The position numbers were made by a program, and so were the translations under genes. This document shows, piece after piece, positions 12,327 to 22,244 of a DNA stretch of 28,008 nt. This DNA comes from a virus. Below the pieces are notes generated by a model. The model was not told the DNA's origin, ran no database searches, and saw nothing but the letters and a program-made list of their open reading frames with translations. Location of the stretch: the IMG/VR virus record IMGVR_UViG_3300017971_000661, positions 1 through 28,008 of that record, one strand, 5' to 3'. Each line of letters begins with the position of its first letter. Positions within the stretch are counted from its first letter, which is position 1.

Positions 12327-13219
12327 TATGCCTCCAAAACCATTCTTTTAAATTTAATCGTACCTGAAAAACCAGTCCCACCAAGAGTACCTAAAGCAAG
12401 CTTAACTTGTCCAGCATCAATCGTGAAATCTGCCTGGAAAATGTCACCCTCAAATAAACTCTTGTGTACCGAGTATGCACTTCCATTGTAATGACCTACC
12501 ACATGGCCTGTTAAAAACTTAGTGCCAGCAGTTGATGTAACCTTCACTTCTACAAACCACCTTGCACTTGTTTCAGTTGAACTATCCATCGTCATACCAG
12601 TTACATTGGTAGCTGATTGACCATCGGTTAAAGTATCCGATTCTTTGTCCCCGTACCCTGCACCAATTTCCACATCCTCAACTTCTTCCAGTAATTCCGC
12701 TGGAGTCCAGAACTTCATTCCGTCAGTTCCGTCAAATCCCCAAATACCATTCTCAGGTATGGTTACAGGTAAAGTCATATTGGCTTCACTCTTTTGTTCC
12801 GTGATAGAAAGCCTTGGAACCCTGGTTAAGATCTCATTCAACTGCTGAATCATCGCAATCGCTCTATCGTACGCAAGTTCTAGGGCCGCTGGGCTATAGT
12901 TGCCAGCATTTGTAAGATCAAGAGGCTGGGTTAAAGGTAGCTCCCTAATCACAATAACCTTATCCGTGCTTGCAGGTGCGGTATTAAACTCCACGTCCGT
13001 GTGGAACGAGGAGGCGTCCGGTGCCCCTGTTAAAGTATAGTCTTGAAGTGCGCCTTCTGTTTGAAGTGCCTCAGTGATTGCAGTAGGAGTTGACTCGTCC
13101 CTGATGTAAACCTTTACTTCGGCTGAATCATCTACAACATTGGCGTGAGGGATAGCAAATGTAGTATTTGCACCGTCGCCAACATAAGTAGCTTTAACTG
13201 TTAAATTACTTATAGACAT
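12326..13219 (-). CDS. Tail fibre protein, T7-fibre N-terminal-domain type
   Basis: A 297-residue protein that should attach to the tail tube and hold the distal fibre. The first 120 residues fit the T7 gp17 N-terminal connector pattern (YVGDGANTTFAIPH ... VKVYIRDE ... DKVIVIRELPLTQP). Next come a helical linker (ALELAYDRAIAMIQQLNEIL) and a short C-terminal beta domain (200-297). It is shorter than T7 gp17, as in phages whose receptor-binding tip is on a second protein, here possibly the 777-residue product encoded immediately downstream. Confidence 0.87.
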   Translation of the reverse strand: MSISNLTVKATYVGDGANTTFAIPHANVVDDSAEVKVYIRDESTPTAITEALQTEGALQDYTLTGAPDASSFHTDVEFNTAPASTDKVIVIRELPLTQPLDLTNAGNYSPAALELAYDRAIAMIQQLNEILTRVPRLSITEQKSEANMTLPVTIPENGIWGFDGTDGMKFWTPAELLEEVEDVEIGAGYGDKESDTLTDGQSATNVTGMTMDSSTETSARWFVEVKVTSTAGTKFLTGHVVGHYNGSAYSVHKSLFEGDIFQADFTIDAGQVKLALGTLGGTGFSGTIKFKRMVLEA

Positions 13220-13222
13220 TTA

Positions 13223-16200
13223 CTATCTCCCTTGAACTTTAAGTCTAAATTTACGTTCCATTCTCTTAAATTCTTCCTCAACTCCCTCGATCTCAGACAT
13301 CATCTTTTTCTTCGCAAGACTTCTATACTGCTTACCTACTTGGTATATCATTGCTTTTCTTGCAAGATCAGTAGGAGCGTTTTTGTATGCAAAGCTATCT
13401 ATTAATTTAGATAAAGATTGCTTAAGAGTAGGTCCACCAAGGCCGATTCCAGCACTTAATTTAACTAGTTTATGGTACTGTTTAGCATCTAATTCATACT
13501 TAAATACACCCTCTTGGGCCTTAGAAGTAATCCCTGTACTACCTACAACCATACCGAAGTTTACAATTCGATCTGGCATTGAAAGCAGTTCTCTAAAAGG
13601 TTCTGCTGCATCTGTAAATTCATCTGGTGCCAGCCTATAAAGTTCTTTATAAACAGGGTCCATGTTCTCATTAGTTAGATCATGTCTAAAAAATGGTAGC
13701 GCGTGTTCAACCTTAACGCCAGGAGGATAAGCTACCTCATCACCAAGTACGTTTAGTAATGGTGGCATATCTTTACCTAGACCTATTGTATCTAAGGCTT
13801 TATTGAAAACCTCGTCCCAGGCTTTCATAATACCCTTGGCCTTTGATTTAGTGTCACGTTTTATAGGATCAGATGCTACTGTACCAGTTTTTGTAGCTTC
13901 TTTAACTAACCCACCCATAGGGATAAAACCAGTTAAACTTAAAGGTACGTTGCCAGGCTTAGGGTCAGATAAGAACCTTGCAAGATCACCAAAGTTATTT
14001 AATGGTCCTTCAGGTATCATTAAATCTTTAACTAAAATTGCAGCCGCTCCTACTAACTCTTCATGGTCTGTGAAGTTGTCGTCTCTTACATAACCTGAAA
14101 TCTCCGCAAGATCAGCGCCTATTCCAAGTAGAGTTCCCAAAGGATCTAACCTGTCATACTTAACTGGCTTATCTCGACCTGGGATATTTAATACGTATTC
14201 ACCGTACCTAGAATCTCCAGTTAATTTCTTTTTAAACTTTCTTGAAGCAGCATTCCCACCAGTCATGTGACCTTGGTGAGTTAAAAAGGCCGCAGCTCCT
14301 AGTACCGAAGTACCCATTATTGTCTTGGAGATTGCTTCAGCCCTTGCCGCACCACCAGACGCAAATCCTGCTCTAATCTTAGGGCTAAGTAAGTTAATTC
14401 CAGGTACTCTTTGTACCGAGAAGTCCGCAAGGTTAGTTGCTGTTCTTACGAAAGGAACTGTTACGTTTACCACAGGTATTCTAGATAAACCCTTTTCAAA
14501 GTAATTAAGCACTTCACCAACATTTAAGTCATCAGTTCCTATAATAGGTACTTCACTTGCTCTAGCTCCAAATGCTGCTCTACTTGCAGCGCCTTCAACT
14601 GTATTAATTAACTCTGGCGTAGGGTTAGCAATAAGCTTTGACATATGTTGAGAAAACTCTTCAGTACCCTCTTTCAAACCTGCTTCTACAGCATCCCTAT
14701 AAACCAACTGGTTCATTGTAGATCGTTTAGCCACAGTCCTTGAAAAAGCATCCACCGCTTGAAGTCTACCCTGCCCACTTATTAAGTTACCTGTCGTATG
14801 AACTACTTTATTCCAAGCAGAACCCGTCTCTCCGGCTAAACCTAAACTCTCCATAGTGTCAGTAAATACTCTCTTAGTGTCAGTAAATCTTTGCTTAGTA
14901 ATATCTGTAGGTAACTTTGAGTGAACAAAGAAGTCTTTTGTATTTGTTAAACCTTCGATAAATGAAGTTGGTATTGCACGAGCTGCTGAAACTACTTCAC
15001 CAACGCTTGCGCCTTTTATGAAAGGTGATATCATACCCTGTATTGCCAGTTCTCCAGATCTTACAACACCGTATGATGCGTTACCTACCATTGCTGTTTT
15101 AGTAGTACCAAGACCTGCAATTAAGTTTGATAAGTAATAACCTTGGAATTTCTTAGATAATGTATCAAGTCTACCTTGCCCCATTGCTCTAATCGCGTTC
15201 CGTAAGTCAGCAGGTTTTTTTAATTTCCTAATCTTATCCATCTCTTTCACAAGATCAACAGCGTTATCTTTCCCCACCACTTTCATATATTGGTTTAAAT
15301 ACTCTCTTCTTAAGTCAGAGAGTTCCATTGTGTCAGTGACTTTAGCGATGTTCAAGGCTCTACCAATTTCAGAGAAAGTAGAGTTCCTACCCATCATTGC
15401 AACCTGAGCTTCCTGCATTTTAAGTACAGCCGCTTGCAGGTTTATGTCGTCACCATCAAAGTTCTTAATGTTTTCCATGAAGTCTACAACTTCATTCACC
15501 TTAGCTCTAGTGAAAATGTCTACGGCTCTAATCTCTTCAGCATTTAAAACTTCACCTGGAGTATGTGACCTTTGTAGAACTTCATTAAATTTCTTTTTAT
15601 TCGCCAGTATCCCAACTGCACGTAATGTAGTTTCTTCCTGCGGTATTTCACCACGTTTTGCAAGAGCTGTTATCTTCTTGATCTCAGCGTGTTTAGAAGT
15701 TTCCAGGAAAGCTGCCTCTAACTCTTCTAAAGAATTAGCTCCTTGTATTGTCTCCAAGTCTTTTGCATTAAAGTCCGAAGGCTCATACAAAGCTTTAAGA
15801 ACTTCATCTTCCTCTGGAGTAACTGGTTTAGCTTCTACCTTTGGTTTAGCCGTTTCCTTTGAAGGTATAGCGTCACCAACAGCACTTTCTTCAACCGCAG
15901 GAATACCAGTCTTTTGAGCAGCTTTTAGCTTACGCCCTTTTCTAACCATATTAAAAGACTTAGCAACAGCAGTTCCAAGTCCTGCCAGTCCTGCATCAAC
16001 CAATAAACTCTCTACAGAGTTTTTAACCCTAGACTCAAAAGCCTCATCGTCTTCATCAGAAAGTAACCAGCTTGGCACTAGCGGTGAAAGCATAGGCACT
16101 TCATTGGCGAAGTCTGCCACACGTTTCTCATCAGGGTCCATTAAGACACCGTTAATGGCAGCAGAACCAGCTAAAGCTTTACTTGCTTTGATAGCCTTAG

Positions 16201-16645
16201 AACCACCTGTAACTATCTTTGAAAGACCTGCATAAGGCATAACATAACTAACAACACCACGTACCACGTTGTCTACAGGGTTAGCACTTGGAGGAATAAT
16301 CTTCTCCGCAAAAGTTGTAGCCTTACCAGGCTCAAAAACATCACCTTCGCCAATTCCCATTTCAGCCAGCCAATTCTCTCCCCAGTCTAAAATATCGTGA
16401 GTTGTGTTTATTAAGTCTTGGCCTATGTCCAAAACTCCACCTGCGGCTTGCTTCACAGTCTCAGTACTTACTTCACCTTCCTGCGCTCTAACATCTGCTT
16501 GCATTACATCTAGAAAGTTCTGGCCTTCAGATTCTCTTTCTTGCCTGACCTGTGATTCAGTCTTCACTTCTGGAGCTGTAGTAACATCTCCTGTGTCAGC
16601 TTCATTGGCTAGTCTTAGTAACTCTTGATCTGTAACATCAGCCAT
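13223..16645 (-). CDS. Large internal virion / DNA ejection protein
   Basis: A 1140-residue protein in the slot of T7 gp16, expected inside the capsid and injected to build the channel for DNA entry. It is alanine-rich and mainly helical with charged coiled-coil segments, and there are several hydrophobic patches in the second half (for example MGTSVLGAAAFLTHQG). I see no lytic transglycosylase signature of the kind found at the N-terminus of T7 gp16. Assignment is by size, order (tubular B, 172, 534, 1140, fibre) and composition, not by a catalytic motif. The start overlaps the previous stop (TAATGG). Confidence 0.8.
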   Translation of the reverse strand: MADVTDQELLRLANEADTGDVTTAPEVKTESQVRQERESEGQNFLDVMQADVRAQEGEVSTETVKQAAGGVLDIGQDLINTTHDILDWGENWLAEMGIGEGDVFEPGKATTFAEKIIPPSANPVDNVVRGVVSYVMPYAGLSKIVTGGSKAIKASKALAGSAAINGVLMDPDEKRVADFANEVPMLSPLVPSWLLSDEDDEAFESRVKNSVESLLVDAGLAGLGTAVAKSFNMVRKGRKLKAAQKTGIPAVEESAVGDAIPSKETAKPKVEAKPVTPEEDEVLKALYEPSDFNAKDLETIQGANSLEELEAAFLETSKHAEIKKITALAKRGEIPQEETTLRAVGILANKKKFNEVLQRSHTPGEVLNAEEIRAVDIFTRAKVNEVVDFMENIKNFDGDDINLQAAVLKMQEAQVAMMGRNSTFSEIGRALNIAKVTDTMELSDLRREYLNQYMKVVGKDNAVDLVKEMDKIRKLKKPADLRNAIRAMGQGRLDTLSKKFQGYYLSNLIAGLGTTKTAMVGNASYGVVRSGELAIQGMISPFIKGASVGEVVSAARAIPTSFIEGLTNTKDFFVHSKLPTDITKQRFTDTKRVFTDTMESLGLAGETGSAWNKVVHTTGNLISGQGRLQAVDAFSRTVAKRSTMNQLVYRDAVEAGLKEGTEEFSQHMSKLIANPTPELINTVEGAASRAAFGARASEVPIIGTDDLNVGEVLNYFEKGLSRIPVVNVTVPFVRTATNLADFSVQRVPGINLLSPKIRAGFASGGAARAEAISKTIMGTSVLGAAAFLTHQGHMTGGNAASRKFKKKLTGDSRYGEYVLNIPGRDKPVKYDRLDPLGTLLGIGADLAEISGYVRDDNFTDHEELVGAAAILVKDLMIPEGPLNNFGDLARFLSDPKPGNVPLSLTGFIPMGGLVKEATKTGTVASDPIKRDTKSKAKGIMKAWDEVFNKALDTIGLGKDMPPLLNVLGDEVAYPPGVKVEHALPFFRHDLTNENMDPVYKELYRLAPDEFTDAAEPFRELLSMPDRIVNFGMVVGSTGITSKAQEGVFKYELDAKQYHKLVKLSAGIGLGGPTLKQSLSKLIDSFAYKNAPTDLARKAMIYQVGKQYRSLAKKKMMSEIEGVEEEFKRMERKFRLKVQGR

Positions 16646-18249
16646 TATTTACCTTCCTCTACCTTATCTAATCGAATAAGTTCCTCTAGGGATTTCTTCT
16701 CGTTTTCTCTTCTAATAAACTCAGGGATAGCTTTAAGAATATCTCTAGCTCTGTTCTTATCGTCCCTTGATTTTAACTTACCGCCCTTAATATCGTCTAC
16801 GATCTTTCTTTTGATTAACTCTACCTTTTGAGCATCGTCTTGAGCATCCAAAGGAATATGAGGAATAATTACCTTTGGTGTTAAACCAGAAGCAATCAAA
16901 GCTTTTCGCATAGCCTTTGTAGGACGCATACCCTTGTCGATATTAACTGCGTAAAGTTCTCTAACTCCAGCTACTCTGGCTAAGTTCTTACCCTTATAAA
17001 AAGCACCAGTTATATCAAATCCATCAGGCGTAACCGTCGCATTAAGTAAAGACTCAGCAGCCTTCTTATCAATCGCAAAAGACTTATCACTTGTCGATTT
17101 CTTAGAATTAGCTCTAAGCCTATTAAGGAGAGTTACCGCATCTCTTGGGTCAAGTTCCCTATTACCAATAGCAGCGTTTATATCTGCCATCAGGCTTTTC
17201 ATGTCACGTCCTTTATAAATCCTTTCCTGAAAATCATAAAAGACTTCATCTTGTACTTGCTTGCGCTCAGGATCTTTAAAAGACTTTACTATATTTCTAA
17301 TTTCTTTTGTAGCAAGAGTCGGATTAGCTTGGAATACAGACTGTACCTCTGCTTCAACTTCAGCTATCGTCTGCAAGTCATCGCCAGCTTCAATCAACTT
17401 ATTCATTACAGCACTTGAAAAGTCTTCACGCTGATCTTGCAATGCTTGTTTCTGTTGAGTACGTTCCCTCTGATCTCGTGTGTAATTAATATTAGCAACC
17501 TGTTGTTGCTGATTAATAATGTCTTTCACCAACGATGTTTTTTGCTTGGGGGAAAAGTTATCACTATTCATTACATGTTCAGTAGCACTCTGGTAGTTAC
17601 CCTTTAAGGCATGGCCTTGGGCTATTGCCAAGTCTGCACTTTCATTAAACTCAGATTCTACCTTTGCTCTAGTCTCAGGATCTAAACCTAACGCATCCAC
17701 ATAGTCAGTAAACCTATTCCTAGCTTCATCAATGGAAGATGCTTCTGGGTTAGCCATCATTGTAGTAGTCATCGAGTCCCTAAAGTCCTCAACTCTTTTA
17801 GCTTTATGGGCAGCATCGAAGCCTATCATATTACTATAAACTTTCTTGGTAAACCCGTTTGAAACGTCTAAAGAAATACGTCTAGCCACACGTTTATTTA
17901 AACCGTCGTCCATTCCCTCAATCTGTTCGTTAAAACCGCTTGAGTGTTCTTTGTATAACGCCAGCATATTACTGCCATCGTCTTCAAGTCTCTTGTCTTG
18001 ACGTGCTTTAAACATAGCCTCTTGGTAAACCTGCTCGGCTCTAACTCTAACTTCATGTTCAAATAATTTGTTGTCTACTTTATTTTTCTTTTCAAAGTAG
18101 TTACCCAAGGCTCCAGATAAGTTACCAAGGGCTGCACCTGCTCTAGCTATATTTTCGCCTTCACGTCTTGCAGCTCCAGGACTCTCGCCCTGAACTGGTG
18201 AAGCTTGTGATAATCTTTGACCTTCTCTTCTAGTAGGTATTCTAGCCAT
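16645..18249 (-). CDS. Internal virion protein, gp15-like position
   Basis: A 534-residue hydrophilic, helical protein rich in Arg, Lys, Asp and Gln (QQQQVANINYTRDQRERTQQKQA). There is no membrane segment or enzyme motif. It lies between the small and the large internal virion proteins, as T7 gene 15 does, so a role in the internal core and ejection tube is likely. Its start overlaps the previous stop by 1 nt, suggesting coupled translation and fixed stoichiometry. Confidence 0.8.
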   Translation of the reverse strand: MARIPTRREGQRLSQASPVQGESPGAARREGENIARAGAALGNLSGALGNYFEKKNKVDNKLFEHEVRVRAEQVYQEAMFKARQDKRLEDDGSNMLALYKEHSSGFNEQIEGMDDGLNKRVARRISLDVSNGFTKKVYSNMIGFDAAHKAKRVEDFRDSMTTTMMANPEASSIDEARNRFTDYVDALGLDPETRAKVESEFNESADLAIAQGHALKGNYQSATEHVMNSDNFSPKQKTSLVKDIINQQQQVANINYTRDQRERTQQKQALQDQREDFSSAVMNKLIEAGDDLQTIAEVEAEVQSVFQANPTLATKEIRNIVKSFKDPERKQVQDEVFYDFQERIYKGRDMKSLMADINAAIGNRELDPRDAVTLLNRLRANSKKSTSDKSFAIDKKAAESLLNATVTPDGFDITGAFYKGKNLARVAGVRELYAVNIDKGMRPTKAMRKALIASGLTPKVIIPHIPLDAQDDAQKVELIKRKIVDDIKGGKLKSRDDKNRARDILKAIPEFIRRENEKKSLEELIRLDKVEEGK

Positions 18250-18767
18250 TATAAACCTGCCTTTTTCACCGCGCTGTTGCTTCCACTGAAGAATACATCT
18301 GGACTTTTACTTGAAGCCTCTGGGTTACTTCTTCCGGCTACTGAAGCCCCTACGTTAGCCACTGTTGAAATAACATCGAAGAAGTTACTGCTTCTAGCTC
18401 TATCTGCATTTCTAAGTGACTCATCAGCTTTCATGCCAGCTAATTTTGTACGCAACTTACCTTGCTCTAGGATAGCTCCTTCTTCTTGTCTAACTGATCT
18501 CTTAGTCTCAGTCAATGAACGCAGAATACTTCCAGATAAATCAACGCCAGCTTTTGTGTAAGCACTTACTTGGTCGCCAAAGAAAGCTTCAGACTCCCTC
18601 TGGAAAATATCTAATTCACGTCTAGTTGCAAGCTGTGAAATCTTTTGCTGTTCACGAAAGAACTCAGCGTTTCTTTCGTGAGCCTCTGCTTCAGCTTGGT
18701 TAGCCCTAATCTTTCCTATTATCTGAACACCGCCAGATATTAACATCGCTGCCGTAAACGGGTCCAC
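18249..18767 (-). CDS. Internal virion protein, gp14-like position
   Basis: A 172-residue protein with a short hydrophobic N-terminus (PFTAAMLISGGVQIIGKI), then a long charged coiled coil with A/E/R/Q repeats, and a small glycine/serine-rich end. This is the usual plan for the smallest ejected protein of T7-like phages, which inserts in the outer membrane. The start is GTG at 18767, 6 nt after a strong GGAGG. It follows tubular protein B directly. Confidence 0.8.
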   Translation of the reverse strand: MDPFTAAMLISGGVQIIGKIRANQAEAEAHERNAEFFREQQKISQLATRRELDIFQRESEAFFGDQVSAYTKAGVDLSGSILRSLTETKRSVRQEEGAILEQGKLRTKLAGMKADESLRNADRARSSNFFDVISTVANVGASVAGRSNPEASSKSPDVFFSGSNSAVKKAGL

Positions 18768-18779
18768 TACAAACCTCCA

Positions 18780-21641
18780 TTATTCATAAGCTATACCTCT
18801 TGCAACAATACATGTAATGTTACATGGTAAAGGATCAGAACCCTTGAATACAACTGTTTCATTTAGTCCATAATCTCCATCTAAGTAAATCTCTTTGTCG
18901 TCCGTCACAAGCGCGATAGGGTCAGCAAGAGGAGTATCAGCGTCACGAAATATAATAGAATCAACATCATCTGCTGTAGGGCCAGCGTTGCAAGCCGCAG
19001 TTCCTTCAAATCTTGCCACAATCCTGTCAAGCCTCGTTGTTTCTCCCTGTCTTGTTCCAATTGCCCCTCCAAAATTAATTGCTAAAGGCTCTAGTAAATG
19101 CTCGTAAGAAAGGCCCACTATAACAGTAGAATACGTATCATCAAGAGTTATACTTCCAGATGAAACTGTTTTATCACTCTGCACCAATCCATCCGCAAGT
19201 ACCTTAACCGTTTGTCCCTCTAAATAATCAAGACCTCTTATCGTAGTAGACGCTCCCTGATACTCGTACCACTCGTAGTCCGCTGTGTGCTGGACACTAT
19301 CGAATATAACAAGGTTAGCTCCTCTTGCATTTAAAGCAGGAGTTGCAGCATTGTATGCCGCTCCCATTCTAATAAGGTCTATACTTGTATCTCTAGTCCC
19401 TGTTGCAGCAAAGGTTGTACCTAACTGCTTGCCGTTAACAAAGAGTCTTGTCGCACCATTGGTTAAGTCGTAATTTAATTCAAAGTGATATGGGGTCCCG
19501 CCATTCAAGTATCCAGATGGAGCGCTTTCGCCAATATCAATTCCAGATAATGTAGAGTTAATCACTGAACTACCTGTAGAATCAAAAATGATAATCCCGA
19601 TAGAATCATCAGCTTCCCAAGAAACCTGAATTAAGTTGTCGATGTCACTAGCCGCTTTACAGATAGATACCATTGTTTGCTTAGTACCTCTTTTACTAGG
19701 CCACCAGTCCCAACGTATGCAACCTACTTGAGCGGAGTCAGCATTATCTGTACCATCCCAGTCAATATAGCTTGCACTACCGTCATCAAACTGTGCCTTA
19801 TCTCTGGCGTAAGTTATAGTACCTGTTTCAGTACCCGTACCAGTTCCATCAGAAGTATCAGCGTCGGCATCAGATCTTAAGCTAGCATAGAAAGTAGCAG
19901 GACCAGAAGTTCTAAACATTTTAGCAGCGTCCATATACACAGGCTGTCTGTACCTAGCATCAACATCAGGGTGAAGAGACTCCTCAAAGAAATCATTCCC
20001 AAGTTTTTCCCAAAATACAACCTCCGTACTATCCACTGTTCTTTTCACCAGTAAGTGAAGTTCATCATATGTACCATCTTTTGAAGGAACGCTTGCAGCA
20101 CTTAATACCTTTGGTATGTCTGAAGACAGTACACCACCAAGTTCATGTCTGTGCCAAGCTTTTACGTCACCTTCCTCCGCTACTGTGCAAGAGTAAAGAT
20201 AGCCGTTGTTGTCCCAAGCCCATAAAAGCTTGTTGTCTAAACGCTGTTCAGTAATGCCCTTTATCTTTGGAGCAGAAGGGCTTGTGTAAATACTTAAACT
20301 TTTCTTTGTTATATGCTCCGCTATGAAAGTAAGATCTGTGGAAGTGTATCCTCTGATCTGCTCAATGTACTTCATATCTCTTATTTTTCTAAAGCCACGT
20401 TGAACAAAAATAGGCGTGTTATCTACAACCGCTGGCTGAACATACTCAGAACCATTGTTGGAATAAGGACTAACTGAAACAGTACCTATTCCTAAACCGC
20501 TTGCAGCGTATTCACGTCCTCTACTTCCAAATAAAAGATCTCCTCTTCCGGCTACTAGCCAGTTGATCTCATTCACCTTATCCGAAGCTACTGTCACAAT
20601 CTGTGGGTCGTCTTCTGTTAAAGCTTCGCCAGGGTCGATAACGTCATCGTTATTCATTTCAAAAACATCACCAAGTTGTGAAGTCCATAAAGTATCTGGT
20701 TGTGATTCGTTACCGCCAAATACGAGTCTTCCTTGCCAGAAAGAAACTGTTCTAGGCCATCCTCTGTAGTCAGACCAAGCGCACTCATACCATTGTGTAC
20801 TGCCTGATGTAAAAGCCGCAGCACATGCTTGGATAATTTCTACTGTCACCGAAGTAGCAGAACTATACGCAGTTACTATGGCATAACCAATCGTACCGCT
20901 ATCTTGAAAAGCAAACATAGTTCCAACGTGAAGTGCATTAAAAACATCATCGCTTGCAGTTAGTGTTCTACCTGTCCCAACTGTGACAGCACTTAAAGTT
21001 AATGTTGTATCAGACGTGTTCTGATCTCTGAAAGGTGCGCCGTTTGCTGTTATCTTCCCTGAGAAGTTTACCGGAGTAGTCGAAACATACTCGTTAGCTG
21101 TAAACTCATTCACGCCAGTTCTTACAAAGTAAAAAGGCGGCATGTCCTTATGTGCGAAAATCATTACGTCACCAGACTGGTCGTACTGTATTTCTTTTAT
21201 CTTATCCGCATCTTGCAGTACCGTAGTAGTATTTGCACTACTTGAGAATACTGTATCACCAATCCCTAATGCTACAGGGTGAAATGTCTCGTCTTTCACA
21301 TTGTAAACATAGAATAAATGCTGGTTTAGACCATCAAAGTAATCTGCTGTAAGGAGTATTAAATATGACTCTTCCTCTGAAACAACAAAAGGAATCAACC
21401 TCATACTATCAGATAGAGCTAGAATATCCCCTGTGTTTGATGTAGTCTCGTTTCCTGTTGAGTACTCATCAGTTACAAACTGACTTCCTACCCTGCGACG
21501 TGCCCCACCTTGAGGGACAACAATCATATTCTTAATATTCTTGCAAGCACGTCTGTAAATCTCTGAATCAGTTCTTCCGTAAATACGAGGACTAACTTCG
21601 CCATTTACAAAGTTGTTGATTATGTCATTAAACCTAGCCAT
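18780..21641 (-). CDS. Tail tubular protein B (gp12-like) with LamG-like insertion
   Basis: A 953-residue nozzle protein of the short tail, homologous in plan to T7 gp12 (794 residues). The N-terminus (FVNGEVSPRIYGRTD) and the stretch VPQGGARRRVGSQFV are characteristic, as are WPRTVSFWQGRLVFGG and STTIRGLDYLEGQTVKVLADG. Between about residues 575 and 798 the family pattern is interrupted by a domain that reads as a LamG/concanavalin-type jelly roll (WDWWPSKRG ... YHFELNYDLTNGATRLFVNG). That accounts for the extra length and may add a glycan-binding surface. Confidence 0.92.
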   Translation of the reverse strand: MARFNDIINNFVNGEVSPRIYGRTDSEIYRRACKNIKNMIVVPQGGARRRVGSQFVTDEYSTGNETTSNTGDILALSDSMRLIPFVVSEEESYLILLTADYFDGLNQHLFYVYNVKDETFHPVALGIGDTVFSSSANTTTVLQDADKIKEIQYDQSGDVMIFAHKDMPPFYFVRTGVNEFTANEYVSTTPVNFSGKITANGAPFRDQNTSDTTLTLSAVTVGTGRTLTASDDVFNALHVGTMFAFQDSGTIGYAIVTAYSSATSVTVEIIQACAAAFTSGSTQWYECAWSDYRGWPRTVSFWQGRLVFGGNESQPDTLWTSQLGDVFEMNNDDVIDPGEALTEDDPQIVTVASDKVNEINWLVAGRGDLLFGSRGREYAASGLGIGTVSVSPYSNNGSEYVQPAVVDNTPIFVQRGFRKIRDMKYIEQIRGYTSTDLTFIAEHITKKSLSIYTSPSAPKIKGITEQRLDNKLLWAWDNNGYLYSCTVAEEGDVKAWHRHELGGVLSSDIPKVLSAASVPSKDGTYDELHLLVKRTVDSTEVVFWEKLGNDFFEESLHPDVDARYRQPVYMDAAKMFRTSGPATFYASLRSDADADTSDGTGTGTETGTITYARDKAQFDDGSASYIDWDGTDNADSAQVGCIRWDWWPSKRGTKQTMVSICKAASDIDNLIQVSWEADDSIGIIIFDSTGSSVINSTLSGIDIGESAPSGYLNGGTPYHFELNYDLTNGATRLFVNGKQLGTTFAATGTRDTSIDLIRMGAAYNAATPALNARGANLVIFDSVQHTADYEWYEYQGASTTIRGLDYLEGQTVKVLADGLVQSDKTVSSGSITLDDTYSTVIVGLSYEHLLEPLAINFGGAIGTRQGETTRLDRIVARFEGTAACNAGPTADDVDSIIFRDADTPLADPIALVTDDKEIYLDGDYGLNETVVFKGSDPLPCNITCIVARGIAYE
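19248..19919 (-). other. LamG-like domain inserted in tubular protein B
   Basis: Codons about 575-798 of the gene. The flanks (VYMDAA before, STTIRGLDYLEGQTV after) are usually near each other in gp12-type proteins. The insert has the strand pattern and the LFVNGKQLG hairpin of laminin-G-like lectin folds. It starts with a Gly/Thr/Asp-rich linker (SDGTGTGTETGTITY). Confidence 0.65.
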
Positions 21642-21643
21642 GT

Positions 21644-22222
21644 CTACGCCCTTATATCAGTCCACTCATTAGCTTCCACTTCTTCTAGTGAATTCTCTTG
21701 AGCGTCGAATGATCTAGCTTCCGCTACCTCTGCTTTATAAAGAGCCATCATGTCTCGCATTAACGCCCTTGATTGCACTAAAGGATACGCAAGATCTGCT
21801 GCAAGCATATACGCAAGCGCTTCTTCAAAGTCAGTTGCAAATAATGTTGTGTCTGTCACATCTTTTATGTAACGAACTTTAACAGAACTAGAGTTACATA
21901 ATAGAACTTTGTTCCCGTCTGTGTTCTGCTCTATTACCCAATTAGAACCTTCTATCAAATCTGTTTCCAGGATTCGTAAAATGTCACTAGGCAAAAGGAA
22001 CTCATTCGTAAAACCAAACGAAGGAGTATTCGCGGTGGCAGCCAGCGACTTCCTAAATATTGCAAAATTCCACAGATGACTTCTGAGTAGTTTCTTTCGT
22101 AACTTGTCGTACTGCTCATTACATAAGCGAGCGGCCTTGGTGTCATCACTCAAGGCCGTAATAGTTTTAGCTCCGATTTTTATAAGAGCCGAGTTGCAAA
22201 TCTCCACAGAACTTGTTGCCAT
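21644..22222 (-). CDS. Tail tubular protein A (gp11-like)
   Basis: A 192-residue gatekeeper/adaptor that joins the portal to the nozzle. It has the typical N-terminus (VEICNSALIKIGAKTI), the helix CNEQYDKLRKKLLRSHLWNF, and a central FLLPSDILRILE segment. The length matches T7 gp11. It lies just upstream of tubular B, as in T7, with an AGGAGG ribosome site. Confidence 0.92.
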   Translation of the reverse strand: MATSSVEICNSALIKIGAKTITALSDDTKAARLCNEQYDKLRKKLLRSHLWNFAIFRKSLAATANTPSFGFTNEFLLPSDILRILETDLIEGSNWVIEQNTDGNKVLLCNSSSVKVRYIKDVTDTTLFATDFEEALAYMLAADLAYPLVQSRALMRDMMALYKAEVAEARSFDAQENSLEEVEANEWTDIRA

Positions 22223-22244
22223 CGGAGCCTCCTATTAAAAAATA

